Source of the DNA: Atribacteraceae bacterium
Lineage (GTDB): Bacteria > Atribacterota > Atribacteria > Atribacterales > Atribacteraceae
Assembly: GCA_035477455.1 (NCBI GenBank)
Contig: DATIKP010000019.1
Span: 1 to 34,138 of the forward strand
Direction of reading: 5' to 3'
DNA: 34,138 bases
Below are positions 1 through 8,109 of the stretch, one piece after another; within the stretch, counting starts at the first letter, position 1, and each line of letters starts with the position of its first letter. The notes below the pieces were generated by a model that did not search any database, was not told where the DNA came from, and saw nothing but the letters and a program-made list of their open reading frames with translations. The translations under genes were made by a program, and so were the position numbers.

Positions 1-2
1 CC

Positions 3-68
3 CGCGAAGCGGCCACGGTTATCGGGCAACCCCTTCCCGAGCAGGACAGCGGCATCGTTGTTGTTTGA
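3..68 (+). CDS. C-terminal tail of an unidentified protein, cut by the window edge
   Basis: An open frame enters from the left edge and stops with TGA at 66-68. The tail has 21 residues, ends in GIVVV, and reads like a real protein end. It is too short to assign a family. GC content matches the accessory genes that follow, so it may belong to the same patch. Confidence 0.25.
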   Translation, partial: REAATVIGQPLPEQDSGIVVV

Positions 69-289
69 CTTTTTGAGCGTTTGGCGGTATATCTTTAAGT
101 TGCCTCTACAGGAGGCGAGAACGCCACGGTACGTGTCTTCCCCTTCAATGGGCTTGGCACCGTGGCGTTGATCACATGCTCGCATGGCGGTGTAAAAACG
201 CTGTGCCAGCAAGGGTTTGGAAGGGCGGCGGGTGCCGACGTCGGCGCCAACCTGATCGACGGGCACGGAAGCTGGCCGGGAAACGATAA

Positions 290-716
290 CGTTGGACACC
301 AGGTGTCGACGTCAAGACCACCGACGGCGATCCATTCCCAAAACCCGTCAATATAAACCGGGGCATCCTTGACGCCATCCCAGATGACGAGTTTAAACAG
401 CTTGCTGAAAACGAAGCCAAGCGGCCCGAACCAACGGCTGCTCACGTGGCCAGGGCATTCGAGCGGTTCCTGCGCACGAATCTTAGGCAAGGGTATCCCC
501 CTCGTCTTATCCAATCCGGAGATGCTCTTTGCCTATCACATCAAGCTGAACCTGCTACGAACCATGGCGGCGGACGAGGACCGGGTTTTGCTCCTCTTGC
601 CCGGCCGGAGATCGCACGGCCGCATCATCATGTTTCATGAAATGGACGAGGGCGACTACACACTGCCCACGAATCTGATTGCTGAAAACCATCTGTGGGA
701 GATTAGGGAAGGATGA
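290..716 (+). pseudogene. decayed, frameshifted gene of unknown function
   Basis: Two consecutive reading frames give one continuous protein-like sequence. The first runs from about 305 (starting VDVKTTDGDPFPKPV) through an Ala/Glu/Arg-rich helix ending near NLRQGYP. The second takes over at about 498 with LSNPEMLFAYHIKLN and ends at TGA 714-716. The switch falls in a run of five C at 497-501; skipping one C restores a single frame. No good start codon precedes it: the first frame is closed by TAA at 287, and a third frame (about 99-290) carries protein-like sequence upstream. The family is not recognised. A C-terminal fragment of an accessory or defence protein would fit the TA neighbours, but that is inference. 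Confidence 0.4.
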
Positions 717-787
717 ACGCGGAATGAAGGATGCGGAAGTGGTGGGCAAAGGCGAGATGATTTCAATTATCCGATAAGAGGTAATTT

Positions 788-1114
788 ATGCACAACGAAA
801 TCCAAAAAGTTCTCGATGAAGTGAAGCATCGAATTGTTTCCAGATTCCAGCCCCAACGCATTATTCTTTTCGGGTCTTATGCCGGAGACAAACCCGGACC
901 GGACAGCGACCTTGACATTCTTGTCGTCATGGAAGTGAAGGGCTCCACCAGGCAGAAGGCAAATGAAATTGATCTGCTGATGGCAGACCGGATCGTTCCA
1001 ATGGATTTTATCGTATTGACACCCGAACAATACGAACAACAGAAAAACATTATCGGTACGATGGTACGACAGGCCGACCGGGAAGGAAAGGTGATCTATG
1101 AACGCGCCGCCTGA
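788..1114 (+). CDS. MNT-type nucleotidyltransferase, antitoxin of an MNT/HEPN pair
   Basis: This 108-residue protein has the minimal nucleotidyltransferase signature. GS is at residues 29-30 in ILFGSYAGD and the metal-binding pair is D41 and D43 in DSDLDILV. Size and motif fit the stand-alone MNT proteins encoded with HEPN partners. In studied pairs the MNT protein neutralises its HEPN partner by adding AMP units; that activity is taken from the family. An AGAGGT ribosome-binding site lies just upstream of the ATG. The gene overlaps the start of the HEPN gene by 17 bases, so translation is probably coupled. Confidence 0.85.
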   Translation: MHNEIQKVLDEVKHRIVSRFQPQRIILFGSYAGDKPGPDSDLDILVVMEVKGSTRQKANEIDLLMADRIVPMDFIVLTPEQYEQQKNIIGTMVRQADREGKVIYERAA

Positions 1115-2330
1115 GATTAAGGCCGAAATTCAGCGATGGGTTAATAAGGCGGAAAATGATTTTCGCAATGCCGAATACGTCTTGACCCTGGAGGAAAACT
1201 GTCCTTTCGACACGGTGGCTTATCACTGCCAGCAATGCGCGGAAAAATATCTGAAGGCAGTTTTGATTTGGCGGGGCGTGGAGTTTCCAAGAACTCATGA
1301 CCTGGTCGTGCTTTTCAACTTGCTGCAAAAAACGGAGCCATTACCTCTTCGTGTGGAGAATGTGCAGCCACTCAATCGCTACTCGATCGAAGCGCGTTAT
1401 CCCGGCAACTGGGAACCGATTGACGAAGGCGAAGCCCGGGCCGCATTTGAAATGGTAAAAAGAATCAGGGAAGCGGTCAGAGCACGATTGCTTCCGGTAG
1501 TTACAGCGACACCGGACACGAGGTGTTCCTCGGGCTGCGACCTGTCGCCGACGGAAGGGCCTGACATGAACGGACCCCCGCCGCGCTTCTGGCCGATCTT
1601 TTTCGAGGTATTCGAGGCGCTGCCCCGACAAGGTCCGGGCAACCGCACCTGTGCTGTCAAGGCGCTCGCCCTGTGTCGCGATCTGCCGCCTGCGCCCGTG
1701 GTGCTTGATCTGGGATGCGGCGTCGGCGGGCAGACCCTCCATCTCGCCGGACTCACATCAGGAACCATCGTTGCCGTGGACAGCCACGTTCCGAGTATCG
1801 AGCGATTGCGCGCGGCGGTCGCCGAGCTTGGGCTCACGAAACGAGTTTCGCTGGTGGTCGGCGACATGGCCAACCTTGGGCTATCGCCTGCGAGCTTCGA
1901 CCTCGTCTGGTCCGAGGGGGCGCTCTACAATATCGGCATCGAGAACGCCCTGCGTGTCTGCCACAAGCTGTTGCGTCCCGGTGGCTACCTCGCCTTCACC
2001 GACGCGGTCTGGCGCAAAGAGAACCCGCCGCCCGAGGTCAAAGCGAGCTTCGACTTGGACTACCCGACCATGGGCCGAGTCCCCGACGTCCTGGCGGCGA
2101 TCGAGAGCTGCGGTTTCTCGCTCATAAGCCACTTCACCCTGCCGGACGAGGCGTGGTGGGATGATTTTTACACGCCGATGCAAAGCCGCATCGAGGAACT
2201 CCGCGGCAGATACGCGGGCGACGGCGAAGCGCTCGCCGTGCTTGATCAGCTCGCGCAGGAGCCCGAGATGCATAAGAGGCACTCGGACTACTACGCCTAT
2301 GAGTTCTTCGTGGTGCGCCGGGTGGAGTGA
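1098..2330 (+). CDS. HEPN domain fused to a class I SAM-dependent methyltransferase
   Basis: The 410-residue frame joins two unrelated domains. Residues 8-130 are a HEPN domain with the typical YHCQQCAEKYLKA helix (about 42-54) and RTHDL at 65-69; a canonical R-X4-6-H pair is not obvious. Residues 157-410 form a Rossmann methyltransferase with motif I VLDLGCGVGG at 202-211 and a later LRPGGYLAF strand. It resembles the compact methyltransferases starting near PRFWPIFFEVFEALPRQGPG. The joining segment, about residues 132-156, looks like non-domain sequence. The ATG at residue 157 (base 1566) is preceded by a GGAAGGG-like site, so the methyltransferase could also be made alone. GC content rises clearly in the second half. 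Either this is a true fusion, or a HEPN gene lost its stop codon by recombination. Confidence 0.8.
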   Translation: MNAPPEIKAEIQRWVNKAENDFRNAEYVLTLEENCPFDTVAYHCQQCAEKYLKAVLIWRGVEFPRTHDLVVLFNLLQKTEPLPLRVENVQPLNRYSIEARYPGNWEPIDEGEARAAFEMVKRIREAVRARLLPVVTATPDTRCSSGCDLSPTEGPDMNGPPPRFWPIFFEVFEALPRQGPGNRTCAVKALALCRDLPPAPVVLDLGCGVGGQTLHLAGLTSGTIVAVDSHVPSIERLRAAVAELGLTKRVSLVVGDMANLGLSPASFDLVWSEGALYNIGIENALRVCHKLLRPGGYLAFTDAVWRKENPPPEVKASFDLDYPTMGRVPDVLAAIESCGFSLISHFTLPDEAWWDDFYTPMQSRIEELRGRYAGDGEALAVLDQLAQEPEMHKRHSDYYAYEFFVVRRVE

Positions 2331-2379
2331 ATGAACCGGAAATAGAGTTACCCTCAAAACTTGGGTATAGCCAAATCTG

Positions 2380-2810
2380 AGCGAACTCCTCCGGGAAGAG
2401 AAGCCCGCAGACTGCTGGTCATAGCCGGGAAGCGGCAGGGGAGGAGTTTATAGTCCCACACCACGCTACCCGGGTGGCGGAATTGGAGAAAGGATGGGGG
2501 AAAGGCCTTTCCCCCCAGACGATGGCCGGCTGAGGGCCCGCTGGAAGAGGAGTTCACCGCCTGGAGAAAAAGAGATCTTTCCCGGAAACGTTACGTCTCC
2601 TGGTAGGGGGACGGGGTGTACCTGCCTGCCGGCAGGCAGGCCTGAACGCCCGACTTGGAAAAGAAGACCGGTGGGTTGGTGAGTAGCGGGGCTACCTGAG
2701 ACGGGCAAAAAGAACTTTTGAGCCGGGAAGACGGCTACCGGGAAAGTGCACAATCCTGGAAAGAAGTCCTCCTGGCTTTGAAAAGGCGAGACTTTGCCCT
2801 TGGCAAGTTC
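2380..2810 (+). ncRNA. candidate structured RNA, about 400 nt, unassigned
   Basis: No convincing gene lies between 2331 and 3093, but local inverted repeats are unusually dense. AACTCCTCC (2384-2392) pairs with GGAGGAGTT (2440-2448). There is a 20-base palindrome at 2496-2515 and another at about 2621-2640 (cctgcctgccggcaggcagg). Short stems GTAGC/GCTAC and AGCCG/CGGCT follow near 2690-2735, and TTGCC/GGCAA near 2796-2808. Purine-rich unpaired stretches (GGGAAG, GAGAAA, GGAAAC) favour the plus strand. I could not match it to RNase P RNA, tmRNA, SRP RNA or group II intron domain V. It could also be a decayed mobile element, and the boundaries are approximate. Confidence 0.35.
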
Positions 2811-3093
2811 TGATTTGCAAGATCTGAGATTGCGAACATCAGGGCGCGTTATCCATAATCTGAATTATAATCCACGCTTGATTTATATGTGGGTTTTGTT
2901 ACAATTTACTCATCAGTTGCGTGGACGTTGCCGGTAAAGATAGAATGAACGTCTAAGAGCATGATAGTTGGACAGGCGGTGGAATGCCTTCAGACGGGGG
3001 AAACAATCATCGCTGAGTTGGTATGCCGATACTACATTCCCGCACAAGAAGCCGGGTGCGAGTGGATGTGATGAGTCGCGTGAGGTGTGACCC

Positions 3094-3747
3094 GTGTTGT
3101 TGATCGAATCCCAGCAGACCGAAGGGCGGACAGACACCCTTGGGGAGAAACTCAAGGTCCTGATTGGCAATTTGCCACCAACAGGTGTGACGTTAGCCGC
3201 GATTCGCGACCTGGTCGGACAGGACGGCTTACTGGTTCTGGCAGCTTTCCTTACGATTGTCTTTATGGTGCCCATCTCGATTCCGGGTGTCAGCACCGTC
3301 TTTGGAGCCGCGATCCTGCTCATCGGTATCAGTCTTCTCTTCGACCGCAACGTGTGGTTACCGAAACGTATCGCACAGCGCATCCTGTCAGCCGACAAAC
3401 TAAGGGCAGCATTTAGCCGGGGAGGCACATGGCTCCATGTACTGGAGCGTATAAGTCGCCCTCATCGCCTGAACTGGCTTGTCTACACGCGGCTGGCGCA
3501 GATTGTGAACAGCTGCGCTTTCATTGCCGGAGCAGTCCTGCTCATGCTACCGTCTGGACTGATCCCCTTCAGCAATACTTTACCTGCCCTCGCTCTATTA
3601 TTTTTCTCCATCGGCCTTTTGCAGCGCGACGGTCTTTGCGTCCTTTATGGGCATCTTCTGAACCTGGCTACGCTCATCTACTTTGTCTTTCTTGTGTTCG
3701 GTGGCGGCGCAGCCATTCGTGAGGCGTTGCGGCAACTGATGAACTAA
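3094..3747 (+). CDS. ExoD-family integral membrane protein
   Basis: This 217-residue protein starts at GTG 3094, directly after an in-frame TGA at 3088, so no earlier start is possible. The N-terminal third is soluble and begins with a conserved-looking LGEKLKVLIGNLPPTGVTLA segment. At least four hydrophobic segments follow (about residues 46-85, 135-155, 160-180 and 185-205), separated by a charged loop with WLPKRIAQRIL. Length and layout fit the ExoD/exopolysaccharide-synthesis family. The biochemical role of that family is poorly defined; its name comes from a rhizobial exopolysaccharide mutant. The gene stands alone, with the candidate structured RNA upstream and a convergent methyltransferase gene downstream. 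Confidence 0.7.
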   Translation: MLLIESQQTEGRTDTLGEKLKVLIGNLPPTGVTLAAIRDLVGQDGLLVLAAFLTIVFMVPISIPGVSTVFGAAILLIGISLLFDRNVWLPKRIAQRILSADKLRAAFSRGGTWLHVLERISRPHRLNWLVYTRLAQIVNSCAFIAGAVLLMLPSGLIPFSNTLPALALLFFSIGLLQRDGLCVLYGHLLNLATLIYFVFLVFGGGAAIREALRQLMN

Positions 3748-3962
3748 GGGCCATGTACAACGAGGATGGACGCTCGGTATTTGGAACAGACACACTGACC
3801 ATCCAGTACGTCGAGATTACAAGCTGTTTTATGAACTTCGCGCCTTTGCGTTGAACTTCTTCAAATGTTAACCCCGACTTATGTCAAGTCCAATAGCTTC
3901 TTTTTTATTCTGCCCTCGCAAGGGTAGAACGCTCAGGGAGCTTCACATTCCTTAATGACAGT

Positions 3963-5102
3963 TCAATGTCCCCGGGGCGGCCGCTCCCCGTAAAATTGAA
4001 AGTAATTCACTTGAATGGTTCCATTGAAGAGTTTTCGTTTCCGGTCCGCCTTCTTTCCATACAATCGTTCGAAATCGTTTTCCGGACTGAGGACATAGAC
4101 CGACCAGGTCGGGTCGCTTCGGAAGATCCTTCCTATTTCCCGGCAGAGGTGCTGGACTGTTTCCCGTTTGCCGGTTCGTTCTCCGTAAGGTGGATTGGTG
4201 ATAACGACACCATACCGCTGGGCAAGATCAGTTTTTTCCAAAGGTCGGACCGAAAAGTGCACTGCATCCATGACCCCGGCTTTTCGAGCGTTTTCACGTG
4301 AGATTCCAACCGCCCGCTGGTCGATATCAAAGCCGTGAATGACGAGCTTGCTTGACCGGTTGATCAACCCCTCCGCCTCCTCACGGACACTTTGCCAAAA
4401 ACATCCGGGCACCGCCGGCCAGCGTTCGGAAGCAAAAGTGCGATGGAGACCAGGCGGGATATTGTGGCCGATCAAGGCGGCCTCGATGAGGATGGTCCCG
4501 GATCCACAAAAGGGATCGACAAGGAGTCGGTCAGCGTTCCAGAAACTGAGCTGAACCATGGCCGCGGCCAGGGTTTCCTTCAAGGGGGCCTCCACTGCCT
4601 TGTTCCGGTAACCTCGTTTATGGAGCGCAATTCCGCTGGTATCGATCGTCAAGTTGGCAATGTCGTTAAGGAGGGAGACTTGGACGGGGAAAGACGGCCC
4701 CGATTCCGGGAAACGCTCCACATGGTAATTGGCTTTCATTTTCTCGACAATGGCTTTCTTGACGATTCCCTGGCAGGCGGGAACACTGGAAAGGACGGAT
4801 TTGGAGGATTTTCCGCTGACCGGAAAGGAACCATCTCTACTGATCCATTCGTCCCAGGGAAGGGCCCGGGTTCCTTCAAACAGCTCATCGAAAGTCCGGA
4901 CGGGAAACGAACCCATATTTAAGAGGATCCGGTCGGCTGATCGGATCCACAGGTTGGTGCGGGGAATATCTTCTTTGCGGGCTGTAATAGTGACTTTGCC
5001 ATCGGAAACTTCGTCGACCCGGTATCCCAAATTCTGCAGCTCCCGTTTTACGATAGCTTCGAGCCCGAAGGTGGTGGTGGCGGTCAGTTCGATCGGTAGC
5101 AT
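3963..5102 (-). CDS. THUMP-domain 23S rRNA (guanine-N2)-type methyltransferase, RlmL/YpsC family
   Basis: The start is placed at ATG 5102: it follows GGAG with a six-base gap and gives MLPIELTATTTFGLEAIVK, the usual N-terminus of this family. A longer frame reaches 5165 but adds only atypical residues. The 379-residue product has an N-terminal ferredoxin-like/THUMP region (about 25-155). The C-terminal methyltransferase carries DPFCGSGTILIEAA at about 196 and the N2-guanine motif NPPYGER at about 303-309. The family uses SAM to methylate a guanine in 23S rRNA in the cytoplasm. It is encoded convergently to exoD and divergently from the DUF1622 gene. Confidence 0.88.
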   Translation of the reverse strand: MLPIELTATTTFGLEAIVKRELQNLGYRVDEVSDGKVTITARKEDIPRTNLWIRSADRILLNMGSFPVRTFDELFEGTRALPWDEWISRDGSFPVSGKSSKSVLSSVPACQGIVKKAIVEKMKANYHVERFPESGPSFPVQVSLLNDIANLTIDTSGIALHKRGYRNKAVEAPLKETLAAAMVQLSFWNADRLLVDPFCGSGTILIEAALIGHNIPPGLHRTFASERWPAVPGCFWQSVREEAEGLINRSSKLVIHGFDIDQRAVGISRENARKAGVMDAVHFSVRPLEKTDLAQRYGVVITNPPYGERTGKRETVQHLCREIGRIFRSDPTWSVYVLSPENDFERLYGKKADRKRKLFNGTIQVNYFQFYGERPPRGH

Positions 5103-5156
5103 AGTCATCTCCATCATCCTATAAATATTCCTCAAAAACTCATAGACGAGCGCAGA

Positions 5157-5203
5157 ATGAGGCAATTCGGCATGTTGACAGGCTTAATCCGTCTCGGCAT
5201 GAT
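5157..5203 (+). promoter_or_regulatory. putative promoter with a 13-bp upstream element, shared with the opp leader
   Basis: ATGAGGCAATTCG at 5157-5169 is followed after five bases by TTGACA (5175-5180), a 17-base spacer and CATGAT (5198-5203), a 4/6 match to the -10. The same 13-mer sits at the same distance from TTGACA before the opp operon (6215-6238). It would read toward the DUF1622 gene about 240 bases away. Confidence 0.45.
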
Positions 5204-5385
5204 CATGACAGAATGAATAATCACTTGTCAAATTGTTACATCGTGACATCATTTAAGCGGGAAGCGGCCGGTCTTTCCTTAGAGAAAGAAGGCTTGGAGG
5301 TGTTGACGATTTTTCCGTAGGCGGCATACATCGGGCTGTAAAAATACTACTGAGAAAGAACTGATCGGCAGTCTACCGAGAAAGA

Positions 5386-5414
5386 CTGACTATTCTTAGC
5401 TTCTCCGATACAAT
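5386..5414 (+). promoter_or_regulatory. sigma70-type promoter for the DUF1622 gene
   Basis: CTGACT (5386-5391) and TACAAT (5409-5414) are separated by exactly 17 bases and lie about 33 bases before the chosen ATG at 5447. The -10 matches 5/6 and the -35 matches 4/6. Confidence 0.45.
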
Positions 5415-5446
5415 AAGTAAAAAACTTGCTTGGGGGATTGGGAGAT

Positions 5447-5824
5447 ATGAACATCATCGAAATCGTAGATCATATAGGTCTGGCCATCGATATTTTGGGG
5501 ATCGCAGTCATGGTGGGAGGGGGAGTAGCCGTTAGCGCCGATTTTATATCCCGGCTCCGGAAAGGCAGTTCTTTCAAAGATCTCTATATCCCATATCGGC
5601 ACGGAATTGGCCGCTCGATAATTTTGGGTCTGGAGTTCCTGGTTGCTGGAGACCTCATCCGAACCGTAGCCGTTCAGCCAACCTACTACAGCGTTCTCAT
5701 CTTAGCCATGATTGTAGGTATCCGGACCTTTCTGGGTGTCATCTTGTCCATGGAGATCGAGGGACGATGGCCGTGGCAGGGAGGGCCGCTCAGAGAACGG
5801 CGAACCACCGCTCGGGGAGGGTAA
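5447..5824 (+). CDS. DUF1622 family membrane protein
   Basis: The product has about 125 residues and three hydrophobic segments: near residues 9-30 (IGLAIDILGIAVMVGGGVAV), 52-72 and 76-98. The central RSIILGLEFLVAGDLIRTV and later IVGIRTFLGVILSMEIEG stretches are the hallmark of DUF1622. Function in the family is unknown. I chose ATG 5447, giving MNIIEIVDHIGLAIDILG, over a TTG at 5426, because purine-rich GGGGGA/GGGAG sites precede the ATG and the extra residues are atypical. The tail after residue 105 is basic and probably disordered. It is divergent from the RlmL-type gene and followed by nearly 700 bases without a clear gene. Confidence 0.75.
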   Translation: MNIIEIVDHIGLAIDILGIAVMVGGGVAVSADFISRLRKGSSFKDLYIPYRHGIGRSIILGLEFLVAGDLIRTVAVQPTYYSVLILAMIVGIRTFLGVILSMEIEGRWPWQGGPLRERRTTARGG

Positions 5825-5904
5825 ATCGTGCATGTCAGGGAAGAATCCCGGGTGAATACGTACATTTCAAGTCAGCCCATTCGATAATTCATGTTTAATC
5901 CTCG

Positions 5905-6065
5905 TAATGTCCAGGATCTGACAGAAGTCTCCCGGGGGCTTCCCCCGTCAGGAGCCACCCGGTCTCCACTGCCAGAAAGCCGGGGAGGGTCGTCCTTCAC
6001 ATCCCCCAGCGTTGAGCACAGAACCGGCAGAGGCCCGCTGGTACCCGGTGAGTCGGATGAATTCA
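5905..6065. other. GC-rich structured intergenic element, unassigned
   Basis: The gap 5825-6513 has no credible gene. Inside it, CTGAC (5918-5922) pairs with GTCAG (5947-5951), enclosing CGGGGG/CCCCCG at 5933-5947. The stretch CCGGCAGAGGCCCGCTGG at 6024-6041 resembles CCGGCTGAGGGCCCGCTGG at 2526-2544 in the candidate RNA, with one substitution and one indel. Its GC content is higher than that of the AT-rich sequence after it. A small minus-strand frame here (5872-6066) matches nothing I know. Confidence 0.3.
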
Positions 6066-6214
6066 TCTAACATCGTTTTCTCTTTTTTACCGGCCTTCTG
6101 ATATGCCATGCCTCACCTCTCATCACACCTTCCCTCGATCAGACTCTGGAAGGCATGATAAAGTATCTTTAGAATTTTTGGTGAGGCAACGATTGAATTT
6201 CCTTAAGATAATTG

Positions 6215-6261
6215 ATGAGGCAATTCGCGGGATTGACAGGGGTGCGTTTTTTCCAGATAAT
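6215..6261 (+). promoter_or_regulatory. strong promoter with shared 13-bp element for the opp operon
   Basis: TTGACA (6233-6238), a 17-base spacer and GATAAT (6256-6261) make a near-consensus sigma70 promoter. Five bases before the -35 lies ATGAGGCAATTCG (6215-6227), identical in sequence and spacing to 5157-5169. A partial copy, TGAGGCAA, occurs at 6182-6189, 34 bases upstream of the same octamer. Transcription would begin near 6268, leaving a leader of about 245 bases before oppA. Confidence 0.6.
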
Positions 6262-6513
6262 TCAAGTTGAGCATTTAAGTTGGCAACCGGTGCTGTATTT
6301 TTCGCGTACGATGTCAGAAAACAAGATGAAATTTCCTCCCCAAGGGGAAAGAAAATTTTCTAAAGGGAAAATAGGTTGGGTTTCTATTCGGAGAAGAGAT
6401 TGTGAGAATAGATCAGAAGAGAGGGGAGGAGGTGAGGAAATACTGTTTAATAGGTAATATTCAGGTGTTAGTAGGCGGAGAATGAAATTTGAATATCTGA
6501 GGAGGTTTCTACT

Positions 6514-8067
6514 ATGTCAGGCATGCGTATAAAGATGATTGTCATTGCAATGATTCTGGTTCTCGCTTCGTTGCTTTTCGCGCAAGGTGCTTTTGCCGTA
6601 TCTCAGGATATGGTGATCGCTATTGGGGCCGAGCCGGAAAATTTGGATCCGCTGAAGATGATGTCCGCACCGGCGGCGACGATTGCCGAACATATGGTGG
6701 AGACATTGATTTACCTGGATGTGGACGGTACGCTTCAACCTGCTCTGGCGGTTTCCTGGGAGCCGGCGGAGGACGATATGTCCTGGTTAATCAATCTGCG
6801 GGAAGGGGTCAGGTTCCATGACGGAACTCCCTTCAATGCCGAAGCGGTGAAGTATAACCTGGACCGCTTTATGGGGGTTGAAGATCCTGCCAAGGCAGCT
6901 ATTTTTTCCTTCCTGCTCGGCGAAGTTTCCTCGGTGGAAGTCGTTGATGAATACACAATTCAAGTACATCTGAAAAAACCCTTTGCTCCGATTGCTTCTC
7001 ATCTGTCGCATTCCTTTATCGGCATGCACAGTCCAGCCTCTTTGGAAGCTCTGCCGGAGGGTGAATTCGCCCAGGCTCCGGTGGGTACCGGGCCATTTAA
7101 ATTTGTTTCCTGGGACCGCGGCGAACAGATCACGATGAGGCGGAACGAGGATTATTGGGATGGAGCCCCTAAGCTCGATACCGTAACTTTCAAGTTTGTT
7201 CCCGAAGCAGGGTCCCGGGTCATCATGCTGGAAACCGGAGAGGTCCACGCTATCATGGCCGTTCCGCCGACGGATATCGTCCGCCTTGATGAGGATCCCG
7301 ATATCGATATCGTCCGTCAAACAAGTGTGCGGCTGATTTACATCGGCTTCAACCTGGAACGTGAAATATTTCAGGATGTGAGAGTGAGAAGGGCTATCAA
7401 CCACGCAGTGAATAAAGACGTGCTTATCGAAGCTATTTTCCAGGGTGTCGGCGAACCTTCCTCAGCACCAATCGTCCCAGTGATTTTTGGTTATCACACA
7501 GTCGGACCGTATGAATACGATCCGGAAAAGGCAAGAGCGTTGCTGGCCGAAGCCGGCTATCCCGACGGTTTTGAAATCGAACTCTTCCACCCGACCGGCC
7601 GGTACCCCCAGGATGCCACGGTTACTGAAGCAGTCCAGGCTATGCTCCAGGAAGTAGGTATCACCGCCCGATTGACGACCTATGACTGGGGTACCTATCT
7701 GGCTACAGTCATCGTCCCTCCAGAACAGGCCGAACACGATATGTATATGCTCGGGTGGGGAACGGTAACCCTGGATGCTGACTATGGCCTATACGCTCTT
7801 TTCCATTCCAGCCAGTGGCCACCCCGGAATAACGTCTCTTATTATGCTAACGCAGAAGTGGATGCCCTTCTTGATGAGGCGCGGATCACTCCCGACCGAG
7901 GAGTACGCGAGCAACTCTATGCCCAGGCCATTGAGCTGATCTGGAACGATGCTCCTTGGCTTTTCCTTTACAACGAAGGACAGGTTAACGCAGTCCGGTC
8001 CAATGTCAAAGGGTTAATCCATCATCCTCTGGAAAACATTCTGGCTTGGGATGCCTGGATCGAGTAA
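6514..8067 (+). CDS. dipeptide/oligopeptide ABC transporter substrate-binding protein (SBP family 5)
   Basis: This 517-residue protein has a signal peptide (about residues 1-28, ending AQGAFA) with no lipobox cysteine. The mature protein has the family 5 layout: LDPLKMMSAP near the N-terminus, LREGVRFHDGTPFNAEAVKYNLDR (about 97-120), then GTGPFKFVSWDRGE and VRRAINHAVNK. It would capture peptides or related solutes outside the membrane and deliver them to the permease pair encoded next. AGGAGG lies a few bases before the ATG. It is the first gene of a five-gene operon, and a hairpin after its stop may raise its level over the membrane genes. The true ligand cannot be read from sequence; nickel, heme or oligosaccharide binders share the fold. 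Confidence 0.93.
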   Translation: MSGMRIKMIVIAMILVLASLLFAQGAFAVSQDMVIAIGAEPENLDPLKMMSAPAATIAEHMVETLIYLDVDGTLQPALAVSWEPAEDDMSWLINLREGVRFHDGTPFNAEAVKYNLDRFMGVEDPAKAAIFSFLLGEVSSVEVVDEYTIQVHLKKPFAPIASHLSHSFIGMHSPASLEALPEGEFAQAPVGTGPFKFVSWDRGEQITMRRNEDYWDGAPKLDTVTFKFVPEAGSRVIMLETGEVHAIMAVPPTDIVRLDEDPDIDIVRQTSVRLIYIGFNLEREIFQDVRVRRAINHAVNKDVLIEAIFQGVGEPSSAPIVPVIFGYHTVGPYEYDPEKARALLAEAGYPDGFEIELFHPTGRYPQDATVTEAVQAMLQEVGITARLTTYDWGTYLATVIVPPEQAEHDMYMLGWGTVTLDADYGLYALFHSSQWPPRNNVSYYANAEVDALLDEARITPDRGVREQLYAQAIELIWNDAPWLFLYNEGQVNAVRSNVKGLIHHPLENILAWDAWIE

Positions 8068-8109
8068 GTATCCGGTAATGAGGCAAAACGCATAAAGCGC
8101 CTATGACTC

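Noticed and set aside
95-514. 139-codon minus-strand open frame at the left end
   Set aside because: Low-complexity Pro/Ser-rich translation without domain features; the opposite strand carries a better protein-like sequence.
2494-2753. Short open frames on both strands in the hairpin-rich region
   Set aside because: They read through palindromes, have no ribosome-binding sites and match no family; RNA structure explains the region better.
2380-2810. RNase P RNA, tmRNA, SRP RNA or group II intron
   Set aside because: The conserved GAGGAAAGTCC core, tmRNA tail, SRP tetraloop region and domain V sequence were looked for and not found.
2913-3428. 171-codon minus-strand frame over the exoD start
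   Set aside because: It is the antisense shadow of the ExoD-like gene; the plus-strand protein has clear membrane segments.
3890-3935. Terminator between exoD and the RlmL-type gene
   Set aside because: The CCCT/AGGG stem is only four pairs with a mismatch beyond, and no T-tract lies at the right position on either strand.
5872-6066. 64-codon minus-strand frame
   Set aside because: No recognisable domain or ribosome-binding site, and the sequence is dominated by GC-rich inverted repeats.
6212-6457. 81-codon frame before oppA
   Set aside because: It starts inside the promoter element and has atypical composition; the region is better read as promoter and leader.
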